Source: Desulfobacter sp. (GTDB lineage Bacteria; Desulfobacterota; Desulfobacteria; Desulfobacterales; Desulfobacteraceae). Taken from it: 64,000 nt of DNA. Of this stretch, positions 17,532 through 26,205 are shown one piece after another. Positions within the stretch are counted from its first letter, which is position 1, and each line of letters begins with the position of its first letter. The DNA is taken from contig CP054838.1 of assembly GCA_028768545.1 (NCBI GenBank), positions 3,335,001 to 3,399,000 of the forward strand, written 5' to 3'. Both the position numbers and the translations under genes were made by a program. Under the pieces are notes generated by a model. That model was not told the origin of the DNA, did not search any database, and saw only the letters and a program-made list of their open reading frames with translations.

Positions 17532-18254
17532 ATGAAAAAAATCTTCACAATGACATGGGCCATGGTCCTGTTTATAAGTCTTACAGCATCTTTTTTGCAG
17601 GCCAAAACCGCCTATGTTTCCGACATGCTTCTTCTCACCTTCCGACAAGGGCCAGGGACCAATTATTCGGTCATTAAAACCCTGAGAAGCAATACCTCCT
17701 TAACCATTCTCAAAGAGGAAAACGGATTTTACAAGGTTGCTCTGGCATCTGGAGATCAAGGATGGGTGGACAAACAATTTGTGGTGTTTGACACTCCAAA
17801 GTCCAGGATCATTGAACAGCTGACCCGGGAAAAAACAGAACTTGAACGCCAGGTTGATCAGCTCAAAACAGAGTTTAAACAAAACAAGGCCCAATGGGCT
17901 GTCCAGCAGAATGAAGAGGGAGAGAAGGCCCGTGAACTGACCGTAGAACTGACCCGGGTCAACCAGGAAAAAAACCAATTGAGCCTGGCCTTAAAAAAAT
18001 CTTCAACAGACCTCACCGCCCTTAAAGAGGCATCAAAGGATGTCACAGGCACCCTGGAAGAAAACAAGACATTAAAGGCTGAAAATATTGCCCTTACTCA
18101 AACCATTGACCAACTTGAAAGCGAATCCCGCCACATGTTCAGAACCGGCATGATAAAATGGTTTCTGGGGGGTGTGGGGGTGTTACTCTTAGGATGGATT
18201 ATCGGCCAGTCCATCTCTTCAAAAAAACGAAGAAGAGGCTCTCTTTTGGACTAG
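17532..18254 (+). CDS. SH3-domain/coiled-coil inner-membrane protein, YgiM (TIGR04211) type
   Basis: 240 residues: signal peptide (about 1-24), a bacterial SH3 domain (about 25-85, YVSDMLLLTFRQGPGTNYSVIKTL and GDQGWVDKQFV), a long coiled coil (about 95-205) and a C-terminal membrane segment (WFLGGVGVLLLGWIIGQSI) followed by a basic tail. This is the exact layout of the YgiM/TIGR04211 SH3 family. It should be anchored in the inner membrane with the SH3 domain in the periplasm, where such domains bind cell-wall peptides. Molecular role not established. A GGAG element precedes the ATG. It is convergent with the broken aspartokinase gene. Confidence 0.85.
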   Translation: MKKIFTMTWAMVLFISLTASFLQAKTAYVSDMLLLTFRQGPGTNYSVIKTLRSNTSLTILKEENGFYKVALASGDQGWVDKQFVVFDTPKSRIIEQLTREKTELERQVDQLKTEFKQNKAQWAVQQNEEGEKARELTVELTRVNQEKNQLSLALKKSSTDLTALKEASKDVTGTLEENKTLKAENIALTQTIDQLESESRHMFRTGMIKWFLGGVGVLLLGWIIGQSISSKKRRRGSLLD

Positions 18255-19588
18255 AATTTTTATTTTCAGCCAAAGATCATTTTTCAAAAAATATCGTGTG
18301 CAGCGCCTGGATGGTTTCATCCAGGTGTTTTTCTTTGACCAAAAAATAAAGGGCCGCATTTGAGGTTCCCGAAGAAATCATTTCAATATTGACACTGGCA
18401 TGGGACACGGCTGAAAAACATTTGGCAGCAATCCCCCGATTGGCATGAAGCCCTTCCCCGACAATTGATACCAGTGCCAGATCCGTTATTACCATTGATT
18501 TTCCATAGGGGGCAGATTCCAAGGCAATCACGGCTTTGTGAGCCCTGTGAATATCCTTTCTGGACAAAATCAGACTGATGCAGGTCTGGGAGGTGACAAC
18601 GGATTTTACATTGATCCCCTCTTTTGCAATGGGGTCCAGAATCTGGGATAAAAATCCAAACCTTGCCCCCACGCCCGGGGCATAATTCTTTAATACAGCC
18701 ACATCCGTGGTATAGGATACATTTTGATAATATTGGCAGATATCGGTACATCCCGGGTAATCAGACTGCCCTGGGCATCAGGATTGTAGGTGTTTTTAAT
18801 GGCAATATCAATACCGGCATTTTTCGCAGGTTCCACTGTTCTGGGGTGAAGAATGCCTGCCCCGGTGTAGGATAACTCTGCTGCTTCCTCGTAGGTGAGT
18901 TTGGGAATGAGTCGGCAATGGGGAATATTGTCTGGATCCGCTGTCATAAACCCCTGGGTATCCTTCCAGATTTCAAGGACATCCGCTTTGGCCCCGGCCG
19001 CTGCAACGGCAGCGGAATAGTCATACCCACCCCGGCCAAAGGTGGTGATATCGCCCTGTTCGCTGATACCGTAAAATCCGGGTATAAAAAGTATTTTTTT
19101 GTCCGTCATATGGCTGGACAGCCAGGACTGAATATTTTCAGAGGTTTTGTCCATCAGGGCTGAGGCATCCATGAATTTGCCGTCGGAAACGATCCCTAAG
19201 GTTTCGGGTAAAACAAATTCGCTGTCGCATCCTTTGGCTCGAACCGCCTTTGACAGGATGACAGCGGAAATGCGTTCTCCGAATGTGGCAATCATATCCT
19301 TCATCCTGGGAGTGGCCTCCCGTGTAAAATTGATACCGAAATAATACCGTTCCAGCTTGGCATAAATCTCTCCAAGGGATTTTGACAGCTGTTTTCTCTG
19401 GAAAGGATCATCGATCAAGTCTTGTATAATGGAATGGTGAAGCCCCTTGAGCCGGGTAATAATCTTGGGAATATTATCTTCTGCAGCAAGGGCTTTTTCA
19501 ATGCCGGATATCAATATATCCGTGACCCCGTAAAAGGCAGAAAGTACAAAGATATCCCCCTGGCCCCGCTGGGAGATCAACTCAATTA

Positions 19589-20899
19589 CAGTAGTGTCCG
19601 GTTAGGTTGTTGCATATAAAAAGCATCTAAAATCATTGAAAAAACAGTCGGTTTTGTGTTGACAAATGTGCGTAAAAATTTTTGTGCGCCTTGAAAATTT
19701 AACTCAAGGAGCTCAAATGACGCACATCTCAGTCCCTAAAAAACAACTACGGTCCCTGAACTTTGACAATTTCAGGTGCCCTCTGATAAAGTCACTTTCA
19801 AAAGCACCAGAATTACAATCTCGAGGAGACCGCCCTTTAAAAATGACATTCGAAGACCAGATAAATGCTTTGGTTTATTTCCATCTTCAGGAGCACAAGT
19901 CTGCCCGACATTTAATTCAGGATCTCAAGGAGAATGTTTTTGCTAAAGAAAATATTGCGCCAGACGGTGGTATCAGCCGTAGTAGTTTCTGTGAAGCCAT
20001 CAATCACAGGGGACTCGAACAACTGCAATTTATCTTTGAGGATCTTTATAAACAGGCTCTTGAGTGTCATCCGGGTGAACACGCCGAGTTAGGAGAGTTG
20101 GTTTCCATTGACGGTAGTCTCATAAATGCAGTCCTTTCAATGCACTGGGCGAACTACAGAAAAGGAAGTAAAAAAGCCAAAGTACATTGCGGATTTGACA
20201 TTAATCACGGAATCCCAAACAAAATCTTTTTGACTGAAGGCAACGGCGCTGAACGCACTTTTGTTCCCAAAATACTTTCCAAGGGGCAAACAGGTGTTAT
20301 GGATCGTGGATATCAATCCCATAAAGAATTTGACCTGCTTCAGGAGCAAGGCAAACATTTTGTCTGCCGTATAAAAACCAGGACAACAAGAACAATTATT
20401 GATAACCACGAGACCCCTTCCGACAGCTACATTTTTTATGATGCACTGGTTAAACTTGGTACTCCGAATCAAAACCAGACGAAAAGGCCTGTTCGGGTTG
20501 TTGGCTATAAAATTGCTGGCGTCAAATACTATGTGGCAACTGACAGGCATGATTTAACAGCGGAACAAATAGCAACAATTTATAAACTCCGGTGGACCAT
20601 TGAGGATTTTTTCAAATGGTGGAAAGAACATCTGAAGGTATATCATCTCATTGCCCGCAGTGAATACGGCCTTATGGTTCAGATTCTTGGCGGCCTTATC
20701 ACTTACCTGTTACTGGCAATCCATTGCCAAAAACAGTTTAATGAAAAGGTCACGATCAAAAGAGTTCGGCAGCTGCGAACCGCCATTCTAAATGACCTGT
20801 TTGGCTGCGAGGAGCAGGGCTCTCATAGTTCAAACAGGGACAATATTGTCAAAGATCAAAAAATTATTGAGCAAGCAAAAACCTAACCGGACATCACTG
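19589..20899 (+). mobile_element. IS4-family insertion sequence, copy 1 (1311 bp)
   Basis: Terminal inverted repeats CAGTAGTGTCCGGTTAGG (left) and CAGTGATGTCCGGTTAGG (right, reverse complement), with two mismatches. It is flanked by the 9-bp direct repeat ACTCAATTA (19580-19588 and 20900-20908), the target duplication, so this is a genuine single insertion into the aspartokinase gene. Contains one transposase. Almost identical to the element at 40240-41550, which implies recent activity. Confidence 0.95.
19717..20886 (+). CDS. IS4-family transposase, copy 1
   Basis: 389 residues from the ATG at 19717, which has a ribosome site (AAGGAG). An upstream in-frame ATG at 19666 lacks one. N-terminal DUF4372-like region (MTFEDQINALVYFHLQEH), then the DDE core: first Asp in VSIDGSLINAV, second in GVMDRGYQSH, and the IS4 Y-R-E-K signature YKLRWTIEDFFKWWKEH. 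Intact. It catalyses cut-and-paste transposition of its element. Confidence 0.93.
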   Translation: MTHISVPKKQLRSLNFDNFRCPLIKSLSKAPELQSRGDRPLKMTFEDQINALVYFHLQEHKSARHLIQDLKENVFAKENIAPDGGISRSSFCEAINHRGLEQLQFIFEDLYKQALECHPGEHAELGELVSIDGSLINAVLSMHWANYRKGSKKAKVHCGFDINHGIPNKIFLTEGNGAERTFVPKILSKGQTGVMDRGYQSHKEFDLLQEQGKHFVCRIKTRTTRTIIDNHETPSDSYIFYDALVKLGTPNQNQTKRPVRVVGYKIAGVKYYVATDRHDLTAEQIATIYKLRWTIEDFFKWWKEHLKVYHLIARSEYGLMVQILGGLITYLLLAIHCQKQFNEKVTIKRVRQLRTAILNDLFGCEEQGSHSSNRDNIVKDQKIIEQAKT

Positions 20900-21066
20900 A
20901 CTCAATTATTATTTTTGCTGCAGGTCCGTCTTTGAGACAGCCGCCGCCTATTTTGATAACTTTCATGGCCGGGAACCTACCACAGGACTGCCAAGGTTTC
21001 AAGTCGGTTACCCCCGGTCCCGTCATTGAAACTCTTTTACTAAAAAAATATTTCTATTTGAATAAA

Positions 21067-21079
21067 TGAACAATGTTCA
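21067..21079. promoter_or_regulatory. Near-palindrome upstream of acyl-CoA ligase
   Basis: TGAACAATGTTCA, symmetric apart from the centre, about 20 bases before a TTGACA (21099-21104) that could pair with TATCAA (21123-21128) as a promoter. It could be the operator of a fatty-acid-responsive regulator. Candidate only. Confidence 0.35.
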
Positions 21080-21178
21080 ATAATTTTCGTTTTTTCTCTT
21101 GACAGACCCCTTAATTTCTTCCTATCAAATCATTTGCAGTTTCTCTTTTAATCCCAAACCAGAAGAAAGGAGATGACC

Positions 21179-22867
21179 TTGTCTGATCAAAGCATCTATT
21201 CACAAAAAATCTGGACCGATTCCTATGAAAAAGGGGTCACAGACCAGGTGGATTACCAGGAGACCCTGGTTCCCCAATACCTTGAAGAATCTGTGAAAAA
21301 ATTCCCCGACAATCCGGCACTGATCTTCCAAGGCTATACCCTGACCTATCGGGAGTTTAACGAAATGGTGGGCAGATTTGCTGCAGCACTCAAGTCCTTT
21401 GGCATCAAAAAAGGCGATAGTGTGGCCATATTGCTGCCCAATGTCATTCCCTGTGTGGTGGCCTATTATGCCACCTTGAAAATCGGTGGTGTTGTGGTGC
21501 TCAACAACCCCCTTTATTCGGACCGTGAGCTGGAGCACCAGTTCACAGACTCCAGTTCCAAAATTCTCATCACCCTGGACCTTCTGGCCAACCGGATGGT
21601 AAAACTGCGGGAAAAGACCCAGATCAAAACCATTGTCTATACCTCCATCGGCGAGTATCTTCCCTTTGTTAAACGCTTGCTATTTCCTTTGGTTGCTAAG
21701 AAAAAAGGCCTTGCAGCCGATGTATCCCCTGCTCCTGATCTGTTTAAATTCAAGGATGTGATCGCCAAACACGAACCTGATTATTCCCAGACAGCGCTTT
21801 CCATGGACGATGTGGCCATGTATCAATATACCGGCGGCACCACAGGGGTTTCCAAAGGCGTTATGCTCACCCATAAAAACATCTCCTACCAGATCCAGCA
21901 GCTTGAAGCCTGGTTTCCCTCTTTTAAAATGGGAGAAGAAGTCATGCTCGGGGCGTTGCCCATCTTTCATGTGTTTGGCATGTCCACCTCCATGAACTTT
22001 GCCATCCGCATGGGCTGGACCAATATTCTGGTCCCCAAACCCCAGCCGGAACCTCTTTTGGAAGCCATTTCAAAATTCAAAGTCACCTTTGCCCCCCTGG
22101 TCCCCACCATGTACATCGGCATTCTGGACCACCCGGAACTGGCCAACACGGATCTGACCTCCATTAAAGGATGCTTTTCAGGATCAGCTCCCCTGCCCAT
22201 AGATGTGATCAACACCTTTCAGGAAAAGACAGGATCCATTATCGTAGAAGGGTTCGGTTTGACCGAATCCACCCCGGTGACCCATATCAACCCCTTTCAA
22301 GGCAACCGGAAAACGGGGAGTATCGGCCTGCCCATAGCCAATACAGAGTGCAAAATAGTCGATCTTGAAGACAATAGCAAAGAGATGCCCGTGGGAGAAC
22401 CGGGTGAATTGCTCATCAGAGGGCCCCAGGTCATGAAGGGATATCTGAACAAGCCCGAAGAGACTGAAAAGACCCTGACTAAAGATGGTTATCTTTGCAC
22501 CGGGGATGTGGCCAAAATGGATGAAGAGGGATATTTTTACATTGTTGACCGAATCAAGGATATGATCATCTCCGGGGGCTACAATGTCTATCCCCGGGAT
22601 ATTGATGAGGTTTTGTTTGAACATCCCAAAGTGCTTGAAGCCTGCTGCATCGGTATTCCCCATCCTAAACGGGGAGAAGCTGTAAAAGCCTTTGTCATTC
22701 TCAAAGAAGGCCAGTCCATGACTGAAAAAGAGGTGATTGAATATTGCAACGGAAAACTTGCAAAGTATAAATTGCCCGTGGCAGTTGAGTTCAGACAGGA
22801 ACTGCCCAAGTCCAATGTGGGAAAAATTTTAAGAAAAGATCTCAGAGCCCAGGAAGAATCCAAATAA
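21179..22867 (+). CDS. Long-chain fatty acid-CoA ligase, FadD type
   Basis: About 562 residues. Motifs: YTGGTTGVSKGVMLTHKN (ATP P-loop), GFGLTESTPVTH (A5), YLCTGDVAKMDEEGYFYIVDR (A7), RIKDMIISGGYNVYPRDIDEVL (A8), and SNVGKILRK with the catalytic Lys. It activates fatty acids to acyl-CoA. The ATG at 21173 lies directly against the AAAGGAG and is too close; a TTG at 21179 has proper spacing (six bases), so TTG is the likelier start. Single gene after the truncated aspartokinase, facing the receiver fragment of the split kinase. Confidence 0.9.
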   Translation: MSDQSIYSQKIWTDSYEKGVTDQVDYQETLVPQYLEESVKKFPDNPALIFQGYTLTYREFNEMVGRFAAALKSFGIKKGDSVAILLPNVIPCVVAYYATLKIGGVVVLNNPLYSDRELEHQFTDSSSKILITLDLLANRMVKLREKTQIKTIVYTSIGEYLPFVKRLLFPLVAKKKGLAADVSPAPDLFKFKDVIAKHEPDYSQTALSMDDVAMYQYTGGTTGVSKGVMLTHKNISYQIQQLEAWFPSFKMGEEVMLGALPIFHVFGMSTSMNFAIRMGWTNILVPKPQPEPLLEAISKFKVTFAPLVPTMYIGILDHPELANTDLTSIKGCFSGSAPLPIDVINTFQEKTGSIIVEGFGLTESTPVTHINPFQGNRKTGSIGLPIANTECKIVDLEDNSKEMPVGEPGELLIRGPQVMKGYLNKPEETEKTLTKDGYLCTGDVAKMDEEGYFYIVDRIKDMIISGGYNVYPRDIDEVLFEHPKVLEACCIGIPHPKRGEAVKAFVILKEGQSMTEKEVIEYCNGKLAKYKLPVAVEFRQELPKSNVGKILRKDLRAQEESK

Positions 22868-23262
22868 GGTTAAAATTTAGGCCCGGCTTTTTTTAAAGGC
22901 CCAAAGCCCGGGCAATGGCCAAAAGCAATTTCTGGGGATGGGTCGGTTTGGTTAAATACTGATCCATCCCTGCTTGTTTGCAGGCCTTTGCATCCTCATC
23001 CATGGCCATGGCGGTAAGGGCGATAATCTGTATATTTTTTTGTTTGACCAAAGAATGCTTGTCCCGGATGATACGGGTGGTTTCAAGGCCGTCCAAAACA
23101 GGCATCTGAACATCCATAATCAATACATCATAGGATTTTTTTGCCATTTTCCCAAGCACAGCCTGCCCATGGGCAACCATGTCCGGAAAAAGATTCATCT
23201 TTTCCAAAATAAGGCTGATGACTTTCTGGTTGGTTGGATTGTCTTCGGCAACAAGGATATTG

Positions 23263-24713
23263 GGGAATGTTCAGAATTCTGTGTCACGGTTTCGGTTCCC
23301 GGATCTGCCTCAGCGCCAGCGGAAGTAAAAGTCAGGTCCGAGAATGGGCCTTCAATCAGCCACGTCGGAGGAGTTGACTTTTGCTGGAGTGGAGTTCCTG
23401 GAACCATCTTTTCCATCTGTAAATAAATCCCTATCAAATTCCCAGCTCTTTATCCAGCCGGCCTTCAAAGAAAATTGCCAACTGGGAAATTGTCAGTGAC
23501 CAATTTTGAATCGGCATTGTCCATTTTTTACTGGCGTTCTGGATCCCCATGTAAAGCAGCTTTAACAGGCTGTCCTGGTTCGGGAATGATCCCTTTGTTT
23601 TGGTCAGTTTTCGAAACTGTCGATGCACAGCCTCAATGGTATTTGTGGTGTATATTATCCGTCGAATCTCTTCTGGATATTTAAAGAAATGACTGAGGCG
23701 TTCCCAGTTGTTCCGCCAGGATTTTATCACAATCGGGTATTTGTCATTCCATTTATTTTCCAAGATATCCAGTTCTTCTTCGGCCAGATCCTTATTGACC
23801 GCTTTATAAACACGTTTTAGATCTGCCATAAATTCCTTTTTATTTTTGGAACCAACGTATTTCAATGAATTTCGGATCTGGTGGACTACGCAGACTTGAA
23901 CTTCTGTGTCCGGGAATATGGTCTCAATGGCCTCGGGAAAACCTTTTAGACCATCAACACAGGCAATCAGGATATCTTTTACCCCTCGGTTTGAAAGGTC
24001 TGTTAACACCTGCAGCCAGAAGTTCGCACCCTCATTCTCGGATATGTACAGCCCAAGAACCTCTTTGCGGCCCTCGATATTCACCCCAAGAATTGTGTAA
24101 ACGGCTTTGCTGCCGACCTTTCCGTTTTCTCGTACTTTATAATGTATGGCATCAAGCCATACGATTGGGTACACATTTTCCAACGGCCTGGCCTGCCATT
24201 CTTTGACGGTATGGATGATTTTATCGGTAATGGTGCTCAGAGTGGCATTTGAAATCTCAAGTCCATAGATTTCCTGTAAATGGGAAGCCATATCATTATA
24301 ACTCATGCCCAGGCCGTAAAGGGCTATTATCTTTCTTTCAATTTCATCGCTGAGCGTTGTCTGATGTTTTTTGACGATCTGTGGAGAGAAGGTTCCGGCC
24401 CTGTCACGCGGGGTTTTTAGCTCAAATTTACCATCCAGGGATTTAATGGTCTTTTTGCTTTTTCCATTACGGCGGTTGGCAGAAACTTCCTGCCCGAGAT
24501 GGGACTCCAACTCTCCTTCAAGAGCAGCTTCAGCAAGATTTTTGATTAATGATGTAAGGACGCCGCCCTTACCTGTGAAGGGTTTACCTTCCTGGATGCC
24601 TTTAAGGGCTTTTTGAAAATCAAATTCGGTGTTTTCTTCGGTCATGTCAGTTCTCCTTATTTAGCTGAGTATATCAGCTTTCATTCAACTGACACAGAAT
24701 TTTGAACGCCCTC
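23263..24713 (-). mobile_element. IS256-family insertion sequence, copy 1 (1451 bp)
   Basis: Ends carry the shared inverted repeat core TTCARAATTCTGTGTCA, with GAATG before it on one side and GGGCG on the other. Flanked by the 8-bp direct repeat GGATATTG (23255-23262 and 24714-24721), matching the 8-9 bp duplications of the IS256 family. Inserted into the hybrid kinase gene. One transposase on the minus strand; about 170 bases beyond it have no convincing gene. Confidence 0.93.
23434..24645 (-). CDS. IS256-family (mutator-type) transposase, copy 1
   Basis: 403 residues. Mutator-family pattern: the N-terminal region with ALEGELESHLGQ and RNGKSKKTIKS, the first Asp in IVWLDAIHYKVRENG, the second in LIACVDGLKGFPEAI, and a C-terminal IIYTTNTIEAVHRQFRKLTK carrying the catalytic Glu. 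A ribosome site (AAGGAG) precedes the ATG. Intact. Differs by only a few residues from copies 2 and 3. Confidence 0.95.
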   Translation of the reverse strand: MTEENTEFDFQKALKGIQEGKPFTGKGGVLTSLIKNLAEAALEGELESHLGQEVSANRRNGKSKKTIKSLDGKFELKTPRDRAGTFSPQIVKKHQTTLSDEIERKIIALYGLGMSYNDMASHLQEIYGLEISNATLSTITDKIIHTVKEWQARPLENVYPIVWLDAIHYKVRENGKVGSKAVYTILGVNIEGRKEVLGLYISENEGANFWLQVLTDLSNRGVKDILIACVDGLKGFPEAIETIFPDTEVQVCVVHQIRNSLKYVGSKNKKEFMADLKRVYKAVNKDLAEEELDILENKWNDKYPIVIKSWRNNWERLSHFFKYPEEIRRIIYTTNTIEAVHRQFRKLTKTKGSFPNQDSLLKLLYMGIQNASKKWTMPIQNWSLTISQLAIFFEGRLDKELGI

Positions 24714-26205
24714 GGATATTGATATCCATTTTGCCAATTTGTTCGAGCAGAACAGATTGAGCCTCTTTGGAAAAAGGATCGTCATCCTTGAGGCTGGGCA
24801 CTCCCGAATACTTTTTCAGCTTGAGGCCCACCTTGAAAACCGCCCCGCCGCCCGGCCGGTTCCAAGCGTCAACATGACCGTCCATCATATTGGCCAATTG
24901 TCTGGTAATGGCAAGACCCAAACCTGTCCCTCCGTATTTCCGGGTTGTTGAGGCATCTGCCTGGGAAAAGGTATCAAACATACGGGCCTTAAACGCCTTG
25001 TCAATTCCAGGCCCGGTATCTTTAACTTCAATATTCATCAAAATATGCGCTTTAAATTCTTTGGCCAGACACACCCCAAGGTCTACCCGGCCTTTGGAGG
25101 TAAACTTGACGGCATTGCCCAAAAGATTGACCAGGATCTGCTTGAGCCTCACCGGGTCCCCGGCAAGACAAGAAGGCAGTGCCGGATCAATATGGGCAAT
25201 CAATTTTAAGCCTTTTTGATCGGCCTTTATCTTAAACAAGGCCAGGGCTTCATGAACCAATGCGTTAAGTTCAAAATCTTTGAGTTCAAACACGAGCTGT
25301 CCGGCTTCTATCTTGCTTAAATCTAAAATATCATTGATCAAAGCCAGCAGGGTGTTGCCGGACGACCTTATGATACCGGCCACCTTTTTTTGTTTCAGGG
25401 TCAGGGGTTCATCCAAAAGCAGGTTGGCCATGCCGATGATCCCGTTCATGGGGGTTCGTATTTCATGGCTCATATTGGCAAGAAACTGGCTTTTCAGCTG
25501 ATTGGCCCTGGACACTTGTTTTGTCCGTTCTTCAATCCTTTTTTCCAGGTCCTGGTTAAGCTCTCTCAAATCAGACTCGGCTTTTTTACCTTTGACCAGG
25601 GCCTGCTGCAGGGCCAAAGAAAGCTGATAGGTGCGAAGAGAGGTGGTCACAAGACTCACAAGTTTTTGGGAGGTCACCTCGGTTTTTGAAAAATACGAAT
25701 TAATTTGGTAGTCGGAAATCACCCGGTCTTCCGGGGCATATCCGGGCTGGCCTGTTCTGATAACCACTTGGACAATACTGTTTTTCAATTCATTTCGGAA
25801 ATAGCGGACAAACTCAAGGCCTGCATTTTCCGATTCCATGACCACATCCACCAGCATGAGTGCGATATCCGGAGTGGCCTGAAGATAAGCGCGGGCCTGT
25901 TGGGCAGAATAGGCATTGATGAACTCCACCCCTTGGCCGTCAAAGGTAAATTCCTTTAGACTCAAAGTGGTGATGTCATGAATTGATTTTTCATCATCAA
26001 CCACCATGATTTTCCAAGGCCGGTTTTCCCGGCAATGGTCAATGGAATCTGGTTCATCCATGAATGTAAGAAAGGTATCGTCCATGGCTGCATAATATTA
26101 AAAATGATTTCTGAGAATTGGCGCTTGATCTATTGGTTTATTGATAATATCTTATTGATTACAAATATTCAACGAATTCATCATAAAACGTTTAAGGAGC
26201 CGATA

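Larger units (their letters stand above)
18277..20966 (-). pseudogene. Aspartokinase gene split by IS4 element and frameshift
   Basis: The start is the ATG at 20966 (MKVIKIGGGCLKDGPA, the kinase N-terminal Gly motif). After about 22 codons the IS4-family element at 19589-20899 interrupts it. The frame resumes with LISQRGQGDIFVLSAFYGVT, and continues through FGERISA, TFGRGGYDYSAA, and GAGILHPRTVEPA. Near 18715 the frame shifts: the kinase frame ends IPRMWLY-stop while the next frame reads NVSYTTDVAVLKNYAPG and the two ACT domains (to 18277, GINVKSVVTSQ, NIEMISSGTSNAA). Removing the element and one 9-bp duplicate restores the N-terminal junction exactly. Two independent lesions make this gene non-functional; another aspartokinase must serve the hom pathway if it is active. 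Confidence 0.9.
22893..26085 (-). pseudogene. Hybrid histidine kinase split by an IS256 element
   Basis: The start is at 26085. Order: N-terminal receiver (about 25-150, MVVDDEKSIHD, LMLVDVVME), coiled coil, HisKA with the phospho-acceptor His in FLANMSHEIRTPMNG (about residue 205), and HATPase (LVNLLGNAVKFTSKG, DTGPGIDKAF, GGTGLGLAITRQL). After KMDINI the IS256-family element (23263-24713) intervenes. Removing it and one 8-bp duplicate restores DINILVAEDNPTNQKVISL, the start of a second receiver that ends at 22893 (LIMDVQMPVLDGLET, LTKPTHPQ). The pre-insertion gene was receiver-kinase-receiver. As it stands, a kinase without its C-terminal receiver could still be made, ending in element-encoded residues. 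Confidence 0.9.

Noticed and set aside
23267..23437. Open frame of about 57 codons after each IS256 transposase, starting at a TTG overlapping its stop
   Set aside because: It has no stop within the element in any of the three copies and ends differently in each flank, so it is more likely a chance open frame than a gene.
26035..26205. 57-codon extension of aconitase
   Set aside because: No ribosome site, overlaps the divergent kinase start, and homology begins after the ATG at 26206 with its AAGGAG.
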